A stretch of DNA of 64,000 nucleotides. It comes from Falsochrobactrum shanghaiense. GTDB lineage: Bacteria; Pseudomonadota; Alphaproteobacteria; Rhizobiales; Rhizobiaceae. A program made the translations under genes and the position numbers. Numbering within the stretch: position 1 is the first letter of the stretch; every line of letters starts with the position of its first letter. A model generated the notes under the pieces. That model was given only the letters and a program-made list of their open reading frames with translations, was not told the origin of the DNA and ran no database searches. The stretch is from the NCBI RefSeq assembly GCF_003149535.1, contig NZ_QGDB01000001.1, forward strand, positions 248,001-312,000, given 5' to 3'. This document shows, one piece after another, positions 18,562 to 27,509 of the stretch.

Positions 18562-19020
18562 ATGGATCTGACCGGAGAAGAACGAATTAGCGCGCCCCGG
18601 CAGGCGGTGTGGGATGCGCTCAACAATATCGAGACGCTCAAGGGCTGCATTCCCGGCTGCGAGCATCTGGAACGAATTTCGGAGACGGAAATCCGCGCCG
18701 CGCTCAAGGTGAAACTCGGCGTGATCAATGTGCGTTTTCACGGCATCCTCGAACTTTCCAACATGAACCCGCCACTTTCCTACACCATCTCCGGGCGCGG
18801 CGAAGGCTCGATTGCCGGTTTTGCGCATGGCGATACGGATGTGCGGCTCGATGAGGAAGAGGGTGAGACCATCCTGTCCTATGCCATTCGCGGCGATGCA
18901 GGCGGCAAACTTGCCCAACTCGGCACAAGGCTGCTCGGCTCGGTCGCGCGCAAAATCGCCGATCGCTTCTTTGCCAATATAGCGCTGGCGGCATCGGGTG
19001 CGGCAATTGCGGCGGGGTGA
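18562..19020 (+). CDS. CoxG-like SRPBCC domain protein
   Basis: The product is 152 aa and matches the CO-dehydrogenase subunit G family. It reads MDLTGEERISAPRQAVWDAL, then CIPGCEHLERIS, LKVKLGVINVRFHG, SYTISGRGEGSIAGFAHG and a C-terminal amphipathic/hydrophobic helix. CoxG proteins anchor or mature molybdenum hydroxylases. No coxMSL or xanthine-dehydrogenase genes are adjacent, so the partner is unknown. GGAGTG lies 7 nt before ATG. It precedes the pyrimidine-degradation locus by 165 bp. Confidence 0.83.
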   Translation: MDLTGEERISAPRQAVWDALNNIETLKGCIPGCEHLERISETEIRAALKVKLGVINVRFHGILELSNMNPPLSYTISGRGEGSIAGFAHGDTDVRLDEEEGETILSYAIRGDAGGKLAQLGTRLLGSVARKIADRFFANIALAASGAAIAAG

Positions 19021-19032
19021 CAACACCTATTC

Positions 19033-19048
19033 TTGACCAGATGATAAA
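19033..19048. promoter_or_regulatory. RutR-like operator upstream of preT
   Basis: TTGACCAGATGATAAA resembles the known RutR palindrome TTGACCA-N2-TGGTCAA. The left arm is perfect and the right arm matches 5 of 7. A further half site, TTGACC, begins at 19053. A better match is at 22788-22803. Confidence 0.55.
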
Positions 19049-19185
19049 AAATTTGACCTTCCGTAAAAATATGTCATCCTGTGCATAACCGGCATAAGCG
19101 ACAAACAAGATCGCAGGCCGGAAAATAGTTGCGATGCGCAAAGGGAACCCGCGTCACGACACCAGCAAAATGGGAGATGCGATCC

Positions 19186-20676
19186 ATGACAGACACGGGA
19201 TCAGCAGGAAATTCATCCATTGGTGCATTTGGTCCGGACATAAGCAGCGCACGGCTTGAGGCTGGCGATTATGCGCATGTCTTCGATGATCTGCATCCGC
19301 CGCTGTCGCGGCATGAAGCTTTCGTCGAATCCGATCGTTGCTATTTCTGTTATGATGCGCCCTGCATGAATGCCTGCCCGACGAGCATCGATATTCCGCT
19401 GTTCATCCGGCAGATCAGCGCCGGCAATCCGGTGGGTGCGGCCAAAACCATTCTCAACGAAAATATCCTCGGCGGCATGTGCGCGCGCGTCTGCCCCACC
19501 GAAACGCTGTGCGAGGAAGTGTGCGTACGCGAAGTGGCGGAGGGCAAGCCGGTGAAAATCGGCCATCTGCAACGCTATGCGACCGATGTTCTGATGGCGC
19601 AGGGCATGCATCCTTTCACCCGCGCGCCCGAAACAGGCAAGCACATAGCCATTGTCGGGGCCGGTCCGGCAGGAATTTCCGCCGCCCACCGGCTGGCGAC
19701 TTACGGCCATCAAGTGACGATTTTTGAAGCGCGGCCCAAGGGCGGCGGGCTCAATGAATATGGCATCGCCGCCTATAAGACGGTCGATGATTTCGCCCAG
19801 CGCGAACTCGAATTCGTGCTGAAAATTGGCGGCATCATGATTGAATATAACCAGACGCTTGGCCAGGACATCAGCATCGATGCGCTCAAGGCCGGATATG
19901 ATGCGGTGTTTCTCGCCATGGGCCTGCCCGGCGTGAACGGTCTTGGCCTTGATGGGGAAGACGCGCCCAACGTGCTTGATGCGGTTGATTACATCGCCAA
20001 TCTGCGGCAGGCAAAAGACCTCTCCGCCCTGCCCGTGGGTCGCAATATCGTCGTCATCGGCGGCGGGATGACCGCAATCGATGTCGCCATCCAGACCAAG
20101 AGGCTGGGTGCTGAAAATGTCACAGTCGTTTACCGGCGCGGACAGGAAAGCATGAATGCCAGCCTCTATGAGCAGGAACTGGCGCAAATTCACGGCGTCA
20201 CCATCCGCCACTGGCTGCAACCGGATTCGCTTGAATGCAATGAAGACGGCACCGTGCATTCGGTGGTCTTTGAATATACCGAAAATACTGACGGCAGGCT
20301 TTCGGGCATCGGCGAATATCTGATGCTGGAAGCCGATCAGGTCTTCAAGGCAATCGGGCAAACTTTCGATCCCGAACCACTGCGCGGCTCCGGCATCGGG
20401 CTTTCGAAGGGCCGCATCAGCGTGGATGGCGAAGGCCGCACTTCGGTCGAAGGCATCTGGGCAGGCGGCGATTGTGTCGCTGGCGGCAAGGACCTGACGG
20501 TCGCATCGGTGGAGGACGGCAAGATTGCCGCCGAATCGATCCATGCCGCGCTGACGCAGCGCCCGCAGGCCGTGGAAGGCTTTGCGGAAGCGGTGCTTTC
20601 AGGCGGCGTCCACCATTCGCTTGCGCGCGAAACACCCGTCAAACCGGCCAACTGGCTCGCGGGCGAGCAAGGCTGA
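19186..20676 (+). CDS. preT: NAD-dependent dihydropyrimidine dehydrogenase subunit PreT
   Basis: The product is 496 aa. PreT is the FAD and iron-sulfur subunit that passes electrons from NAD(P)H to PreA for reduction of uracil and thymine. The N-terminus has two cysteine clusters, CYFCYDAPCMNACP and GGMCARVCPTETLCEEVC. They are followed by an FAD-binding IVGAGPAGISAA and a second dinucleotide fold, VVIGGGMTAIDVA. GGGAGA precedes ATG 19186; the open frame before it (from 19129) looks non-coding. It is the first gene of preT-preA with a 13-nt gap. Confidence 0.92.
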   Translation: MTDTGSAGNSSIGAFGPDISSARLEAGDYAHVFDDLHPPLSRHEAFVESDRCYFCYDAPCMNACPTSIDIPLFIRQISAGNPVGAAKTILNENILGGMCARVCPTETLCEEVCVREVAEGKPVKIGHLQRYATDVLMAQGMHPFTRAPETGKHIAIVGAGPAGISAAHRLATYGHQVTIFEARPKGGGLNEYGIAAYKTVDDFAQRELEFVLKIGGIMIEYNQTLGQDISIDALKAGYDAVFLAMGLPGVNGLGLDGEDAPNVLDAVDYIANLRQAKDLSALPVGRNIVVIGGGMTAIDVAIQTKRLGAENVTVVYRRGQESMNASLYEQELAQIHGVTIRHWLQPDSLECNEDGTVHSVVFEYTENTDGRLSGIGEYLMLEADQVFKAIGQTFDPEPLRGSGIGLSKGRISVDGEGRTSVEGIWAGGDCVAGGKDLTVASVEDGKIAAESIHAALTQRPQAVEGFAEAVLSGGVHHSLARETPVKPANWLAGEQG

Positions 20677-20689
20677 GGAGGTTTAGGAC

Positions 20690-22000
20690 ATGGCTGATCT
20701 TTCAACGAATTTCCTTGGCATCAAATCACCCAATCCGTTCTGGCTGGCTTCGGCCCCGCCCACCGACAAGGCCTATAATGTCGAGCGCGCCTTCAAGGCA
20801 GGCTGGGGCGGCGTGGTCTGGAAGACGCTTGGGTCAGAAGGCCCGCCGGTGGTCAATGTCAACGGGCCGCGCTATGGCGCGATCCATGGCGCGGACCGGC
20901 GGCTGCTGGGTCTCAACAATATCGAGCTTATCACCGACCGTCCGCTGGAGATCAATCTTCGCGAAATGAAAGAAGTGAAGATGCGCTGGCCCGACCGCGC
21001 ATTGATTGCATCCATCATGGTGCCTTGCGAGGAGGAGGCGTGGAAGGCAATCCTGCCGCTGGTGGAGGAAACCGGCGCGGACGGTATCGAGCTTAATTTC
21101 GGCTGTCCGCACGGCATGAGCGAACGCGGCATGGGGGCTGCGGTCGGACAGGTGCCTGAATATGTCGGCATGGTCGTCAAATGGTGCAAGCAATATAGCC
21201 GCATGCCGGTCATCACCAAGCTGACGCCCAATGTCACCGATATCCGCAATCCTGCGCGCGCGGCTTTCGCCAGTGGCACGGATGCGGTGTCGCTCATTAA
21301 TACGATCAATTCCATCGTCTCGGTCGATCTCGACAATTTCTCGCCGGTGCCTTCGATCGACGGACGCGGCAGCCATGGCGGCTATTGCGGCCCGGCAGTC
21401 AAGCCGATCGCACTCAACATGGTGGCGGAAATCGCCCGCGATCCGGAAACTGCGGGAATGCCGATTTCAGGCATTGGCGGCATCACCACATGGCGCGACG
21501 CGGCGGAATTCATCGCGCTGGGCTGCGGCACGGTTCAGGTCTGCACCGCCGCCATGACCTATGGCTTCAAGGTCGTGCAGGAAATGATCGACGGGCTTTC
21601 GGACTGGATGGACGAAAAGGGCTTTACCTCGCTCGATGATTTTCAGGGCCGCGCCGTGGGTCAGGTCACGGACTGGCGCTATCTCAATCTCAATTACGTC
21701 ACCAAGGCGCGCATCAATCAGGAACTGTGCATCAAATGCGGGCGCTGCCACATTGCCTGCGAGGACACCTCGCATCAGGCGATCACGGCCATGGTCGATG
21801 GCGCACGGCATTTCGAGGTGATCGACGAAGAATGCGTGGGCTGCAATCTTTGCGTCAATGTCTGCCCGGTCGAAAACTGCATCACCATGGAGCAGATCGC
21901 CGGTTACGACCCGCGCACGAAAGAGCCGATTGCGCCCGAATATGCCAACTGGACCACGCATCCCAACAATCCGATGGCGGCGCGGGAAGCGGCGGAGTGA
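20690..22000 (+). CDS. preA: Dihydropyrimidine dehydrogenase catalytic subunit PreA
   Basis: The product is 436 aa. Residues 1-310 form a dihydroorotate-dehydrogenase-like FMN barrel: KTLGSEGPPVVNVNGPRYG, ELNFGCPHGMSERGMG, VITKLTPNVTD, HGGYCGPAVKPIALN and GIGGI. The C-terminus has two 4Fe-4S clusters, CIKCGRCHIAC and CVGCNLCVNVCPVENC. With PreT it reduces uracil and thymine to the 5,6-dihydro forms, the first step of reductive pyrimidine degradation. GGAGG lies upstream of ATG. Confidence 0.94.
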   Translation: MADLSTNFLGIKSPNPFWLASAPPTDKAYNVERAFKAGWGGVVWKTLGSEGPPVVNVNGPRYGAIHGADRRLLGLNNIELITDRPLEINLREMKEVKMRWPDRALIASIMVPCEEEAWKAILPLVEETGADGIELNFGCPHGMSERGMGAAVGQVPEYVGMVVKWCKQYSRMPVITKLTPNVTDIRNPARAAFASGTDAVSLINTINSIVSVDLDNFSPVPSIDGRGSHGGYCGPAVKPIALNMVAEIARDPETAGMPISGIGGITTWRDAAEFIALGCGTVQVCTAAMTYGFKVVQEMIDGLSDWMDEKGFTSLDDFQGRAVGQVTDWRYLNLNYVTKARINQELCIKCGRCHIACEDTSHQAITAMVDGARHFEVIDEECVGCNLCVNVCPVENCITMEQIAGYDPRTKEPIAPEYANWTTHPNNPMAAREAAE

Positions 22001-22020
22001 AACAAGGCGCCGGGCCGTGA

Positions 22021-22716
22021 TTAGCTGCCCGGCACCTCATTGCGCACGCGCACGCCATCGAGAATGATCGCCGCAAGCGAGCGGGCGGTTTCGTCGTAAA
22101 AATCCGGGGCCTGCGCACGTTCGCCTAAGATTGCGGAAACCTGCACCGAGAAATCGGAATAATGCTGCGTGACGGCCCAGATCGTGAAGATCAGGTGATG
22201 GGGATCAACCGGTGCGATGCGTTTTTGCGCGATCCAATGATGAATGACAGCCGCTTTTTCATCAACCAGATCCTTGAGATGCCCCTTGAGAAAATCGGTA
22301 ATCGCCGGTGCGCCATGCAGGATTTCATTGGCGAAAAGGCGTGAGGCCTCCGGCTTTTTTGCCGACATTTCAAGCTTTTGCGCAATATAGCGGCGCAGTT
22401 CCGCCAGCGGATCGCCGTCCGGATCGATGCTTTCTAGCGGCTCCAGCCATGCGGTCAGGGTTTCTTCGAGAACGGTGACGTAAATATTCTGCTTGCGCGG
22501 GAAATAATAAAGCAGGTTCGGCTTGGACATTCCTGCTTTTTCAGCAATCTGATCGACGGTCGAGCCGCGAAAACCAAAATGGGAAAAGACATCGAGCGCT
22601 GCATCGAGAATGAGCCTGCGATTGATCGCCTGAATGCGCGTCGCGCCTTCTGCTCTGTCATTGGCCGCCTTCTCGCCGGGGGCCGGTTGTGCGGTATTGC
22701 CTGAGTCCGTGACCAT
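22021..22716 (-). CDS. rutR: TetR-family regulator, RutR type
   Basis: The product is 231 aa. The N-terminal HTH (about 30-80) reads RRLILDAALDVFSHFGFRGS and then STVDQIAEKAGMSKPNLLYYFPRKQNIY. The C-terminal ligand domain (ASRLFANEILHGAP, KAAVIHHWIAQKRIAPVDPHHLIF, IWAVTQHYSDF) is characteristic of RutR/YcdC, which responds to uracil and thymine. It sits between the two halves of the pyrimidine locus and is divergent from the amidase gene, with a RutR-like palindrome in the shared promoter. It is therefore the likely repressor of both operons. Confidence 0.88.
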   Translation of the reverse strand: MVTDSGNTAQPAPGEKAANDRAEGATRIQAINRRLILDAALDVFSHFGFRGSTVDQIAEKAGMSKPNLLYYFPRKQNIYVTVLEETLTAWLEPLESIDPDGDPLAELRRYIAQKLEMSAKKPEASRLFANEILHGAPAITDFLKGHLKDLVDEKAAVIHHWIAQKRIAPVDPHHLIFTIWAVTQHYSDFSVQVSAILGERAQAPDFYDETARSLAAIILDGVRVRNEVPGS

Positions 22717-22787
22717 ATAACACCTTTGCGCAGGCAGAATTCATTAAAACCGCTTGACCGTTGTTGAAGGCTCTTCTAGCCTGCATT

Positions 22788-22803
22788 TTGACCAACTAGT
22801 CAA
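22788..22803. promoter_or_regulatory. RutR-like operator between rutR and the amidase gene
   Basis: TTGACCAACTAGTCAA is a 16-bp palindrome that differs from the RutR consensus TTGACCA-N2-TGGTCAA at one position. It is 72 bp upstream of rutR and about 116 bp before the amidase start, placed to control both directions. Confidence 0.75.
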
Positions 22804-22919
22804 GTTTTTGCAAATTTTGCAAGAAAATTGAGGCCAGAGAGCCGGGGTCGCGGGAACAAGGCAGGCTGCCATGAGAGATGATGGGCAGTCTTGTCTACAG
22901 GAATGTGGAGGCGGAGCAT

Positions 22920-24182
22920 ATGGGGCTCAGCAACAACCCCAAAATAAGCAATCTTCGCATCAATGGCGACCGTCTATGGGACAGCCTGATGGAAATGGCC
23001 AAGATCGGCCCCGGCCTGCGCGGCGGCAATAATCGCCAGACGCTGACCGACGAGGATGGCGAGGGCCGCAAGCTGTTTCAGGGCTGGTGCGAAAAATCCG
23101 GCCTTTCGATGGGCGTGGATACGATGGGCAATATGTTCTTCACCCGCCCCGGCGAGGATGCCGATGCCGATCCGGTCTATATGGGCAGCCATCTCGACAC
23201 GCAGCCGACGGGGGGCAAGTTCGACGGCGTTCTGGGCGTGCTCGGCGCGCTGGAAGTCGTGCGCACACTCGACGACATGAACATCAGGACAAAGCGCCCC
23301 ATCGTGGTGGTCAACTGGACCAATGAGGAAGGCACGCGCTTTGCGCCCGCCATGCTCGCATCCGGTGTTTTTGCCGGTGCGCTCGATCAGGACTGGGCCT
23401 ATGAGCGGCAGGATGCCAAGGGCAAGAAATTCGGCGATGAGCTGGCGCGCATCGGCTGGAAGGGCGACGAGCCGGTGGGCCAGCGCAAGATTCACGCCAT
23501 GTTCGAGCTTCATATCGAGCAAGGCCCGATTCTTGAAGCGGAGAACAAGGATATTGGTGTCGTCACCCATGGGCAGGGCCTGTGGTGGCTGCAAGTGACA
23601 TTGACCGGCAAGGAAGCCCATACCGGCTCCACGCCGATGAAGATGCGCAAGAATGCCAGCCTTGGCCTCGGCAAAATGCTGCAACTGGTCAATGAGATCG
23701 CCATGGCGCATCAGCCCGACGCAGTTGGCGGCGTCGGCCATATCGATGTCTCTCCCAATTCGCGCAATGTGCTGCCGGGGCAGATTGTTTTCACGGCGGA
23801 TTTCCGCTCGCCCGATCAGGCCACGCTCGATGCGATGAAGGCGCGTTTTGAGACGGAAGCGCCGAAAATCGCCGAAGAACTCGGCATTGGTATCCAGATC
23901 GACGTGGCAGGGCATTTCGATCCGGTAACATTCGACAGCGGTTGTGTCGACGCCATCCGCAATGCGGCGGAACGGCTCGGCTACAGCCATCGCAATATTG
24001 TTTCGGGCGCAGGCCACGATGCCTGCTGGGTCAACCGGGTGGCGCCGACCGCGATGGTCATGTGCCCATGCGTGGACGGGCTGAGCCACAATGAGGACGA
24101 GGATATTTCAAGGGAATGGGCGTCGGCGGGAACCGACGTGCTACTTCATGCCGTATTGGAGACTGCCGAAATTGTAAGCTAA
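22920..24182 (+). CDS. Zn-dependent beta-ureidopropionase (hydantoinase/carbamoylase family)
   Basis: The product is a 420-aa M20-family amidase. Metal and substrate motifs are GSHLDTQPTGGKFDGVLGV, NWTNEEGTRF, HIEQGP, the dimerisation-domain GKEAHTGSTPM and SGAGHDACW. In this neighbourhood it would hydrolyse N-carbamoyl-beta-alanine (from dihydrouracil) to beta-alanine, CO2 and ammonia, the last step of the pathway. ATG 22920 is selected because GGAGGCGGAGC ends 2 nt upstream; the frame extends to 22878 but lacks a comparable site. Confidence 0.88.
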   Translation: MGLSNNPKISNLRINGDRLWDSLMEMAKIGPGLRGGNNRQTLTDEDGEGRKLFQGWCEKSGLSMGVDTMGNMFFTRPGEDADADPVYMGSHLDTQPTGGKFDGVLGVLGALEVVRTLDDMNIRTKRPIVVVNWTNEEGTRFAPAMLASGVFAGALDQDWAYERQDAKGKKFGDELARIGWKGDEPVGQRKIHAMFELHIEQGPILEAENKDIGVVTHGQGLWWLQVTLTGKEAHTGSTPMKMRKNASLGLGKMLQLVNEIAMAHQPDAVGGVGHIDVSPNSRNVLPGQIVFTADFRSPDQATLDAMKARFETEAPKIAEELGIGIQIDVAGHFDPVTFDSGCVDAIRNAAERLGYSHRNIVSGAGHDACWVNRVAPTAMVMCPCVDGLSHNEDEDISREWASAGTDVLLHAVLETAEIVS

Positions 24183-24245
24183 ACTGCTATAAAGGCACCA
24201 ATACTGCTTCTGTTCGCAACAAAACCAATAAGGGAACGACGAACA

Positions 24246-25724
24246 ATGGCGCAGAATGCCAAGAATGGGGCAAGCAAGGTCATCAAGGGCGGCACCGTCA
24301 TTGCGGCGGACCGCACCTATAAAGCCGATATTCTCATCGAAGGCGAGAAGATCGCCGCCATTGGCGATAATCTGAGCGGCGACGAAGTGATCGACGCATC
24401 GGGCTGCTATATCATGCCCGGCGGCATCGACCCGCACACCCATCTGCAAATGCCCTTCATGGGCACTTATTCATCGGATGATTTCGACACGGGGACTGCG
24501 GCAGCGCTTGCGGGCGGCACGACGATGGTGGTCGATTTCGTGCTGCCCGGCTCGGAGGGCAATCTGCTCGATGCGCTTCAGGAATGGTTCCAGAAGGCGG
24601 GCAAGGCGCGCACCGATTATTCCTTCCACATGGCAATCACCGGCTGGAACGAGCGCACCTTCAATGAAATGGCCGAAGTGGTGAAGCGCGGCATCAACAC
24701 ATTCAAGCATTTCATGGCCTATAAGGGCGCGCTGATGGTCAATGATGACGAGATGTTCGCCTCATTCCAGCGCTGCGCGGAATTGGGGGCCATGCCGCTG
24801 GTCCATGCCGAAAACGGCGACATCGTCGCGCAATTGCAGGCCAAACTCATGGCGGAAGGCAATAATGGGCCGGAAGGACACGCCTATTCGCGCCCGCCGG
24901 AAGTAGAAGGCGAAGCCACCAACCGCGCCATCATGATCGCCGATCAGGCAGGTGTGCCGCTTTATGTGGTGCATGTCTCGTGCGAGCAAAGCCATGAAGC
25001 CATTCGCCGCGCGCGGCAGAAGGGCATGCGCGTCTATGGCGAGCCGCTGATCCAGCACCTCACCCTTGATGAAAGCGAATATCACAATCGCGACTGGGAT
25101 TATGCCGCGCGGCGCGTCATGTCGCCCCCTTTCCGTGATCAGCTTAATCAGGACAGCCTGTGGGCCGGGCTTGCCGCCGGTTCGCTTCAGGTTGTCGCGA
25201 CCGACCATTGTGCCTTCACCACCGAGCAGAAGCGCCACGGCATTGGCGACTTCACCAAAATCCCCAATGGCACGGGCGGGCTTGAAGAAAGAATGCCGGT
25301 GCTGTGGACGCGGGGCGTGCGCACCGGACGCCTGACGCCGAATGAATTCGTGGCCGTCACCTCGACCAATATTGCCAGAATTCTCAATATCTACCCGCAA
25401 AAGGGGGCGATCCTGCCCGGCTCGGATGCCGATCTGGTGATCTGGGACCCGGAGGCGAGCAAGAAAGTTTCGGCCAGAACGCAGCATTCTTCCATTGATT
25501 ACAATGTGTTCGAGGGTTTCGAACTCAAGGGCCTGCCGGTCTGCACGCTTTCGCGCGGGCGGGTGGCCTTCGACAAGGGCCGGGTGACGGCGGAGCCGGG
25601 CGACGGGCGTTTCATCGAGCGCGAACCCAATGGCGCAGTCAACCGGGCACTTTCGCAATGGAAGGAAGTGGTGGCTCCCCGCAAGGTGGAACGCAGCGAC
25701 GAACATATGCCTATCGGGGTCTGA
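24246..25724 (+). CDS. hydA: Dihydropyrimidinase
   Basis: The product is a 492-aa cyclic amidohydrolase with a dinuclear metal centre. It opens dihydrouracil and dihydrothymine to N-carbamoyl-beta-amino acids. Motifs are GGIDPHTHLQMPF (first metal ligands), the carboxylated lysine in HFMAYKGALM, the histidine ligands in PLVHAEN and VVHVSCEQSHEA, and the catalytic aspartate in VATDHCAF. Its length and motifs are full. It lies 63 nt after the ureidopropionase and 3 nt before the ABC ATPase gene. Confidence 0.93.
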   Translation: MAQNAKNGASKVIKGGTVIAADRTYKADILIEGEKIAAIGDNLSGDEVIDASGCYIMPGGIDPHTHLQMPFMGTYSSDDFDTGTAAALAGGTTMVVDFVLPGSEGNLLDALQEWFQKAGKARTDYSFHMAITGWNERTFNEMAEVVKRGINTFKHFMAYKGALMVNDDEMFASFQRCAELGAMPLVHAENGDIVAQLQAKLMAEGNNGPEGHAYSRPPEVEGEATNRAIMIADQAGVPLYVVHVSCEQSHEAIRRARQKGMRVYGEPLIQHLTLDESEYHNRDWDYAARRVMSPPFRDQLNQDSLWAGLAAGSLQVVATDHCAFTTEQKRHGIGDFTKIPNGTGGLEERMPVLWTRGVRTGRLTPNEFVAVTSTNIARILNIYPQKGAILPGSDADLVIWDPEASKKVSARTQHSSIDYNVFEGFELKGLPVCTLSRGRVAFDKGRVTAEPGDGRFIEREPNGAVNRALSQWKEVVAPRKVERSDEHMPIGV

Positions 25725-25727
25725 GAC

Positions 25728-26579
25728 ATGACCATAGCTCAACTTCGGGAACCGCGCATGAACACAATCCAAAGCATGGCCCCCGAACGGGGCGGAGCAA
25801 ATGCGCAGACGGTTATCGACATCCGCAATCTGTCATTGGTCTTCGAGACCAATGACGGGCCGGTGCATGCGCTTTCCGACATCGATCTGAGCATCGAACG
25901 GGGCGAGTTCGTTTCGTTCATCGGCCCGTCGGGCTGCGGCAAGACCACATTGATGCGCGTGGTGGCCGATCTGGAACGGCCCACTGCCGGTTCGGTGAGC
26001 GTGAACGGCAAGACGCCGGAACAGGCGCGTCTTGATCGTTCCTATGGCTATGTGTTTCAGGCAGCAGCCCTTTTTCCATGGCGCAGCATCGAGGACAATA
26101 TCGGCCTGCCGCTCGAGATCATGGGTTATTCCAAAGCCGAGCGCAAAGCCTGTATCGAAAAGAACCTGGCGCTGGTCAATCTTTCCGGTTTTGGGAAAAA
26201 ATATCCCTGGCAGCTTTCGGGCGGCATGCAGCAGCGCGCATCCATTGCCCGCGCGCTGTCGTTCGATCCTGACATGCTTTTGATGGATGAGCCTTTCGGG
26301 GCACTGGATGAAATCGTGCGCGACCATCTCAATGAGCAGCTTCTCAAGCTCTGGGCGGCGACGCGAAAAACGGTGATCTTCGTCACCCATTCGATCCCTG
26401 AAGCGGTGTTTTTGTCGACGCGTATCGTGGTGATGAGCCCCCGCCCCGGTCGTATTCATGAGATCATCGATTGCGATCTGGGGCCGGACCGGCCGCTGGA
26501 AATCCGCGATTCGGAAGCCTTTCTAAAAATTGCCCATCGCGTTCGCGAGGGCCTGCGGCTGGGGCATATCCATGAGTGA
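25728..26579 (+). CDS. ABC importer ATP-binding protein (SsuB/TauB class)
   Basis: The product is 283 aa with Walker A GPSGCGKTT, Q-loop VFQAAALFPWRS, signature LSGGMQQR and Walker B MLLMDEPFGALDE with H-loop FVTHSIPEA. The class energises nitrate, sulfonate, taurine and pyrimidine-precursor importers. ATG 25728 is 3 nt after the dihydropyrimidinase stop; ATG 25758 is an alternative start. Operon position suggests import of pyrimidines or their degradation intermediates, which is inference. Confidence 0.9.
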   Translation: MTIAQLREPRMNTIQSMAPERGGANAQTVIDIRNLSLVFETNDGPVHALSDIDLSIERGEFVSFIGPSGCGKTTLMRVVADLERPTAGSVSVNGKTPEQARLDRSYGYVFQAAALFPWRSIEDNIGLPLEIMGYSKAERKACIEKNLALVNLSGFGKKYPWQLSGGMQQRASIARALSFDPDMLLMDEPFGALDEIVRDHLNEQLLKLWAATRKTVIFVTHSIPEAVFLSTRIVVMSPRPGRIHEIIDCDLGPDRPLEIRDSEAFLKIAHRVREGLRLGHIHE

Positions 26580-26612
26580 GCGGGGCTTGTTCATTCCGTA
26601 TGGCGGAGGGCG

Positions 26613-27509
26613 ATGATGCAGAGCTTCCTGCGCGACAGGTTCATTCCGGTGACGACAATCCTCATCGTCATCATCGCATTGTGGTATGCGCTGGCGGTGT
26701 TTCTCAACGCGCCTTTCGAGCGTGATCAGGCGGAGCGCGCGGGAACCGAAATTTCATTTTCCACAATGCTCGCCAATACGATGAGCCAGGATCGCCCGGT
26801 CCTGCCCGCGCCGCATCAGGTGGCCGCGGAAATGTGGAAAAGCATATTTGTCATCAAGCCAACCTCCAAGCGCAGCCTCGTTTTCCATGGCTGGGTCACG
26901 CTGTCTTCGACACTGCTGGGTTTTCTCATGGGGTCGGCGCTCGGCGTGCTGCTTGCGGTGGGGATCGTGCATTCACGCACACTCGACAAAAGCCTGATGC
27001 CGTGGATCATCACCTCGCAGACCATCCCCATTCTCGCCATCGCGCCGATGATTATCGTGGTGCTCAACGCCATCGGCATATCCGGCCTGCTGCCCAAGGC
27101 GATCATCTCCACCTATCTGTCATTCTTTCCGGTGGCGGTGGGCATGGTGAAGGGGCTGCGCTCGCCCGATGTGATGCATCTCGACCTCATGCGCACCTAT
27201 AATGCCTCGCGCGCGCAGATCTTCTGGAAATTGCGCTGGCCAGCGGCCATACCCTTCCTGTTCACCTCGATGCAGATTGCGGTCGCCATCAGCCTTGTGG
27301 GCGCCATTGTGGGCGAACTGCCCACGGGTGCTGTGGCGGGCCTTGGCGCGCGGCTGCTGGCGGGGTCTTATTATGGGCAGACGGTGCAGATCTGGGCGGC
27401 GCTGATCGCCGCAGCCGTCATGGCGGGAGTGCTGGTGGCGCTTGTCGGGCTGGCGGCGCGGATCGTCAACCGCCGCATGGGCGCAAGACCCGAAAGGGCC
27501 ACGGCATGA
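26613..27509 (+). CDS. ABC importer permease 1 (BPD_transp_1)
   Basis: The product is 298 aa with about six membrane segments. A first span at about 10-30 is followed by a periplasmic stretch to about 85, then the permease core. The EAA-like loop reads DLMRTYNASRAQIFWKLRWPAA. GGAGG lies just before ATG 26613; a second ATG at 26616 is possible. Its stop overlaps the next permease start by 4 bp. It pairs with permease 2 to form a heterodimeric channel. Confidence 0.88.
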   Translation: MMQSFLRDRFIPVTTILIVIIALWYALAVFLNAPFERDQAERAGTEISFSTMLANTMSQDRPVLPAPHQVAAEMWKSIFVIKPTSKRSLVFHGWVTLSSTLLGFLMGSALGVLLAVGIVHSRTLDKSLMPWIITSQTIPILAIAPMIIVVLNAIGISGLLPKAIISTYLSFFPVAVGMVKGLRSPDVMHLDLMRTYNASRAQIFWKLRWPAAIPFLFTSMQIAVAISLVGAIVGELPTGAVAGLGARLLAGSYYGQTVQIWAALIAAAVMAGVLVALVGLAARIVNRRMGARPERATA

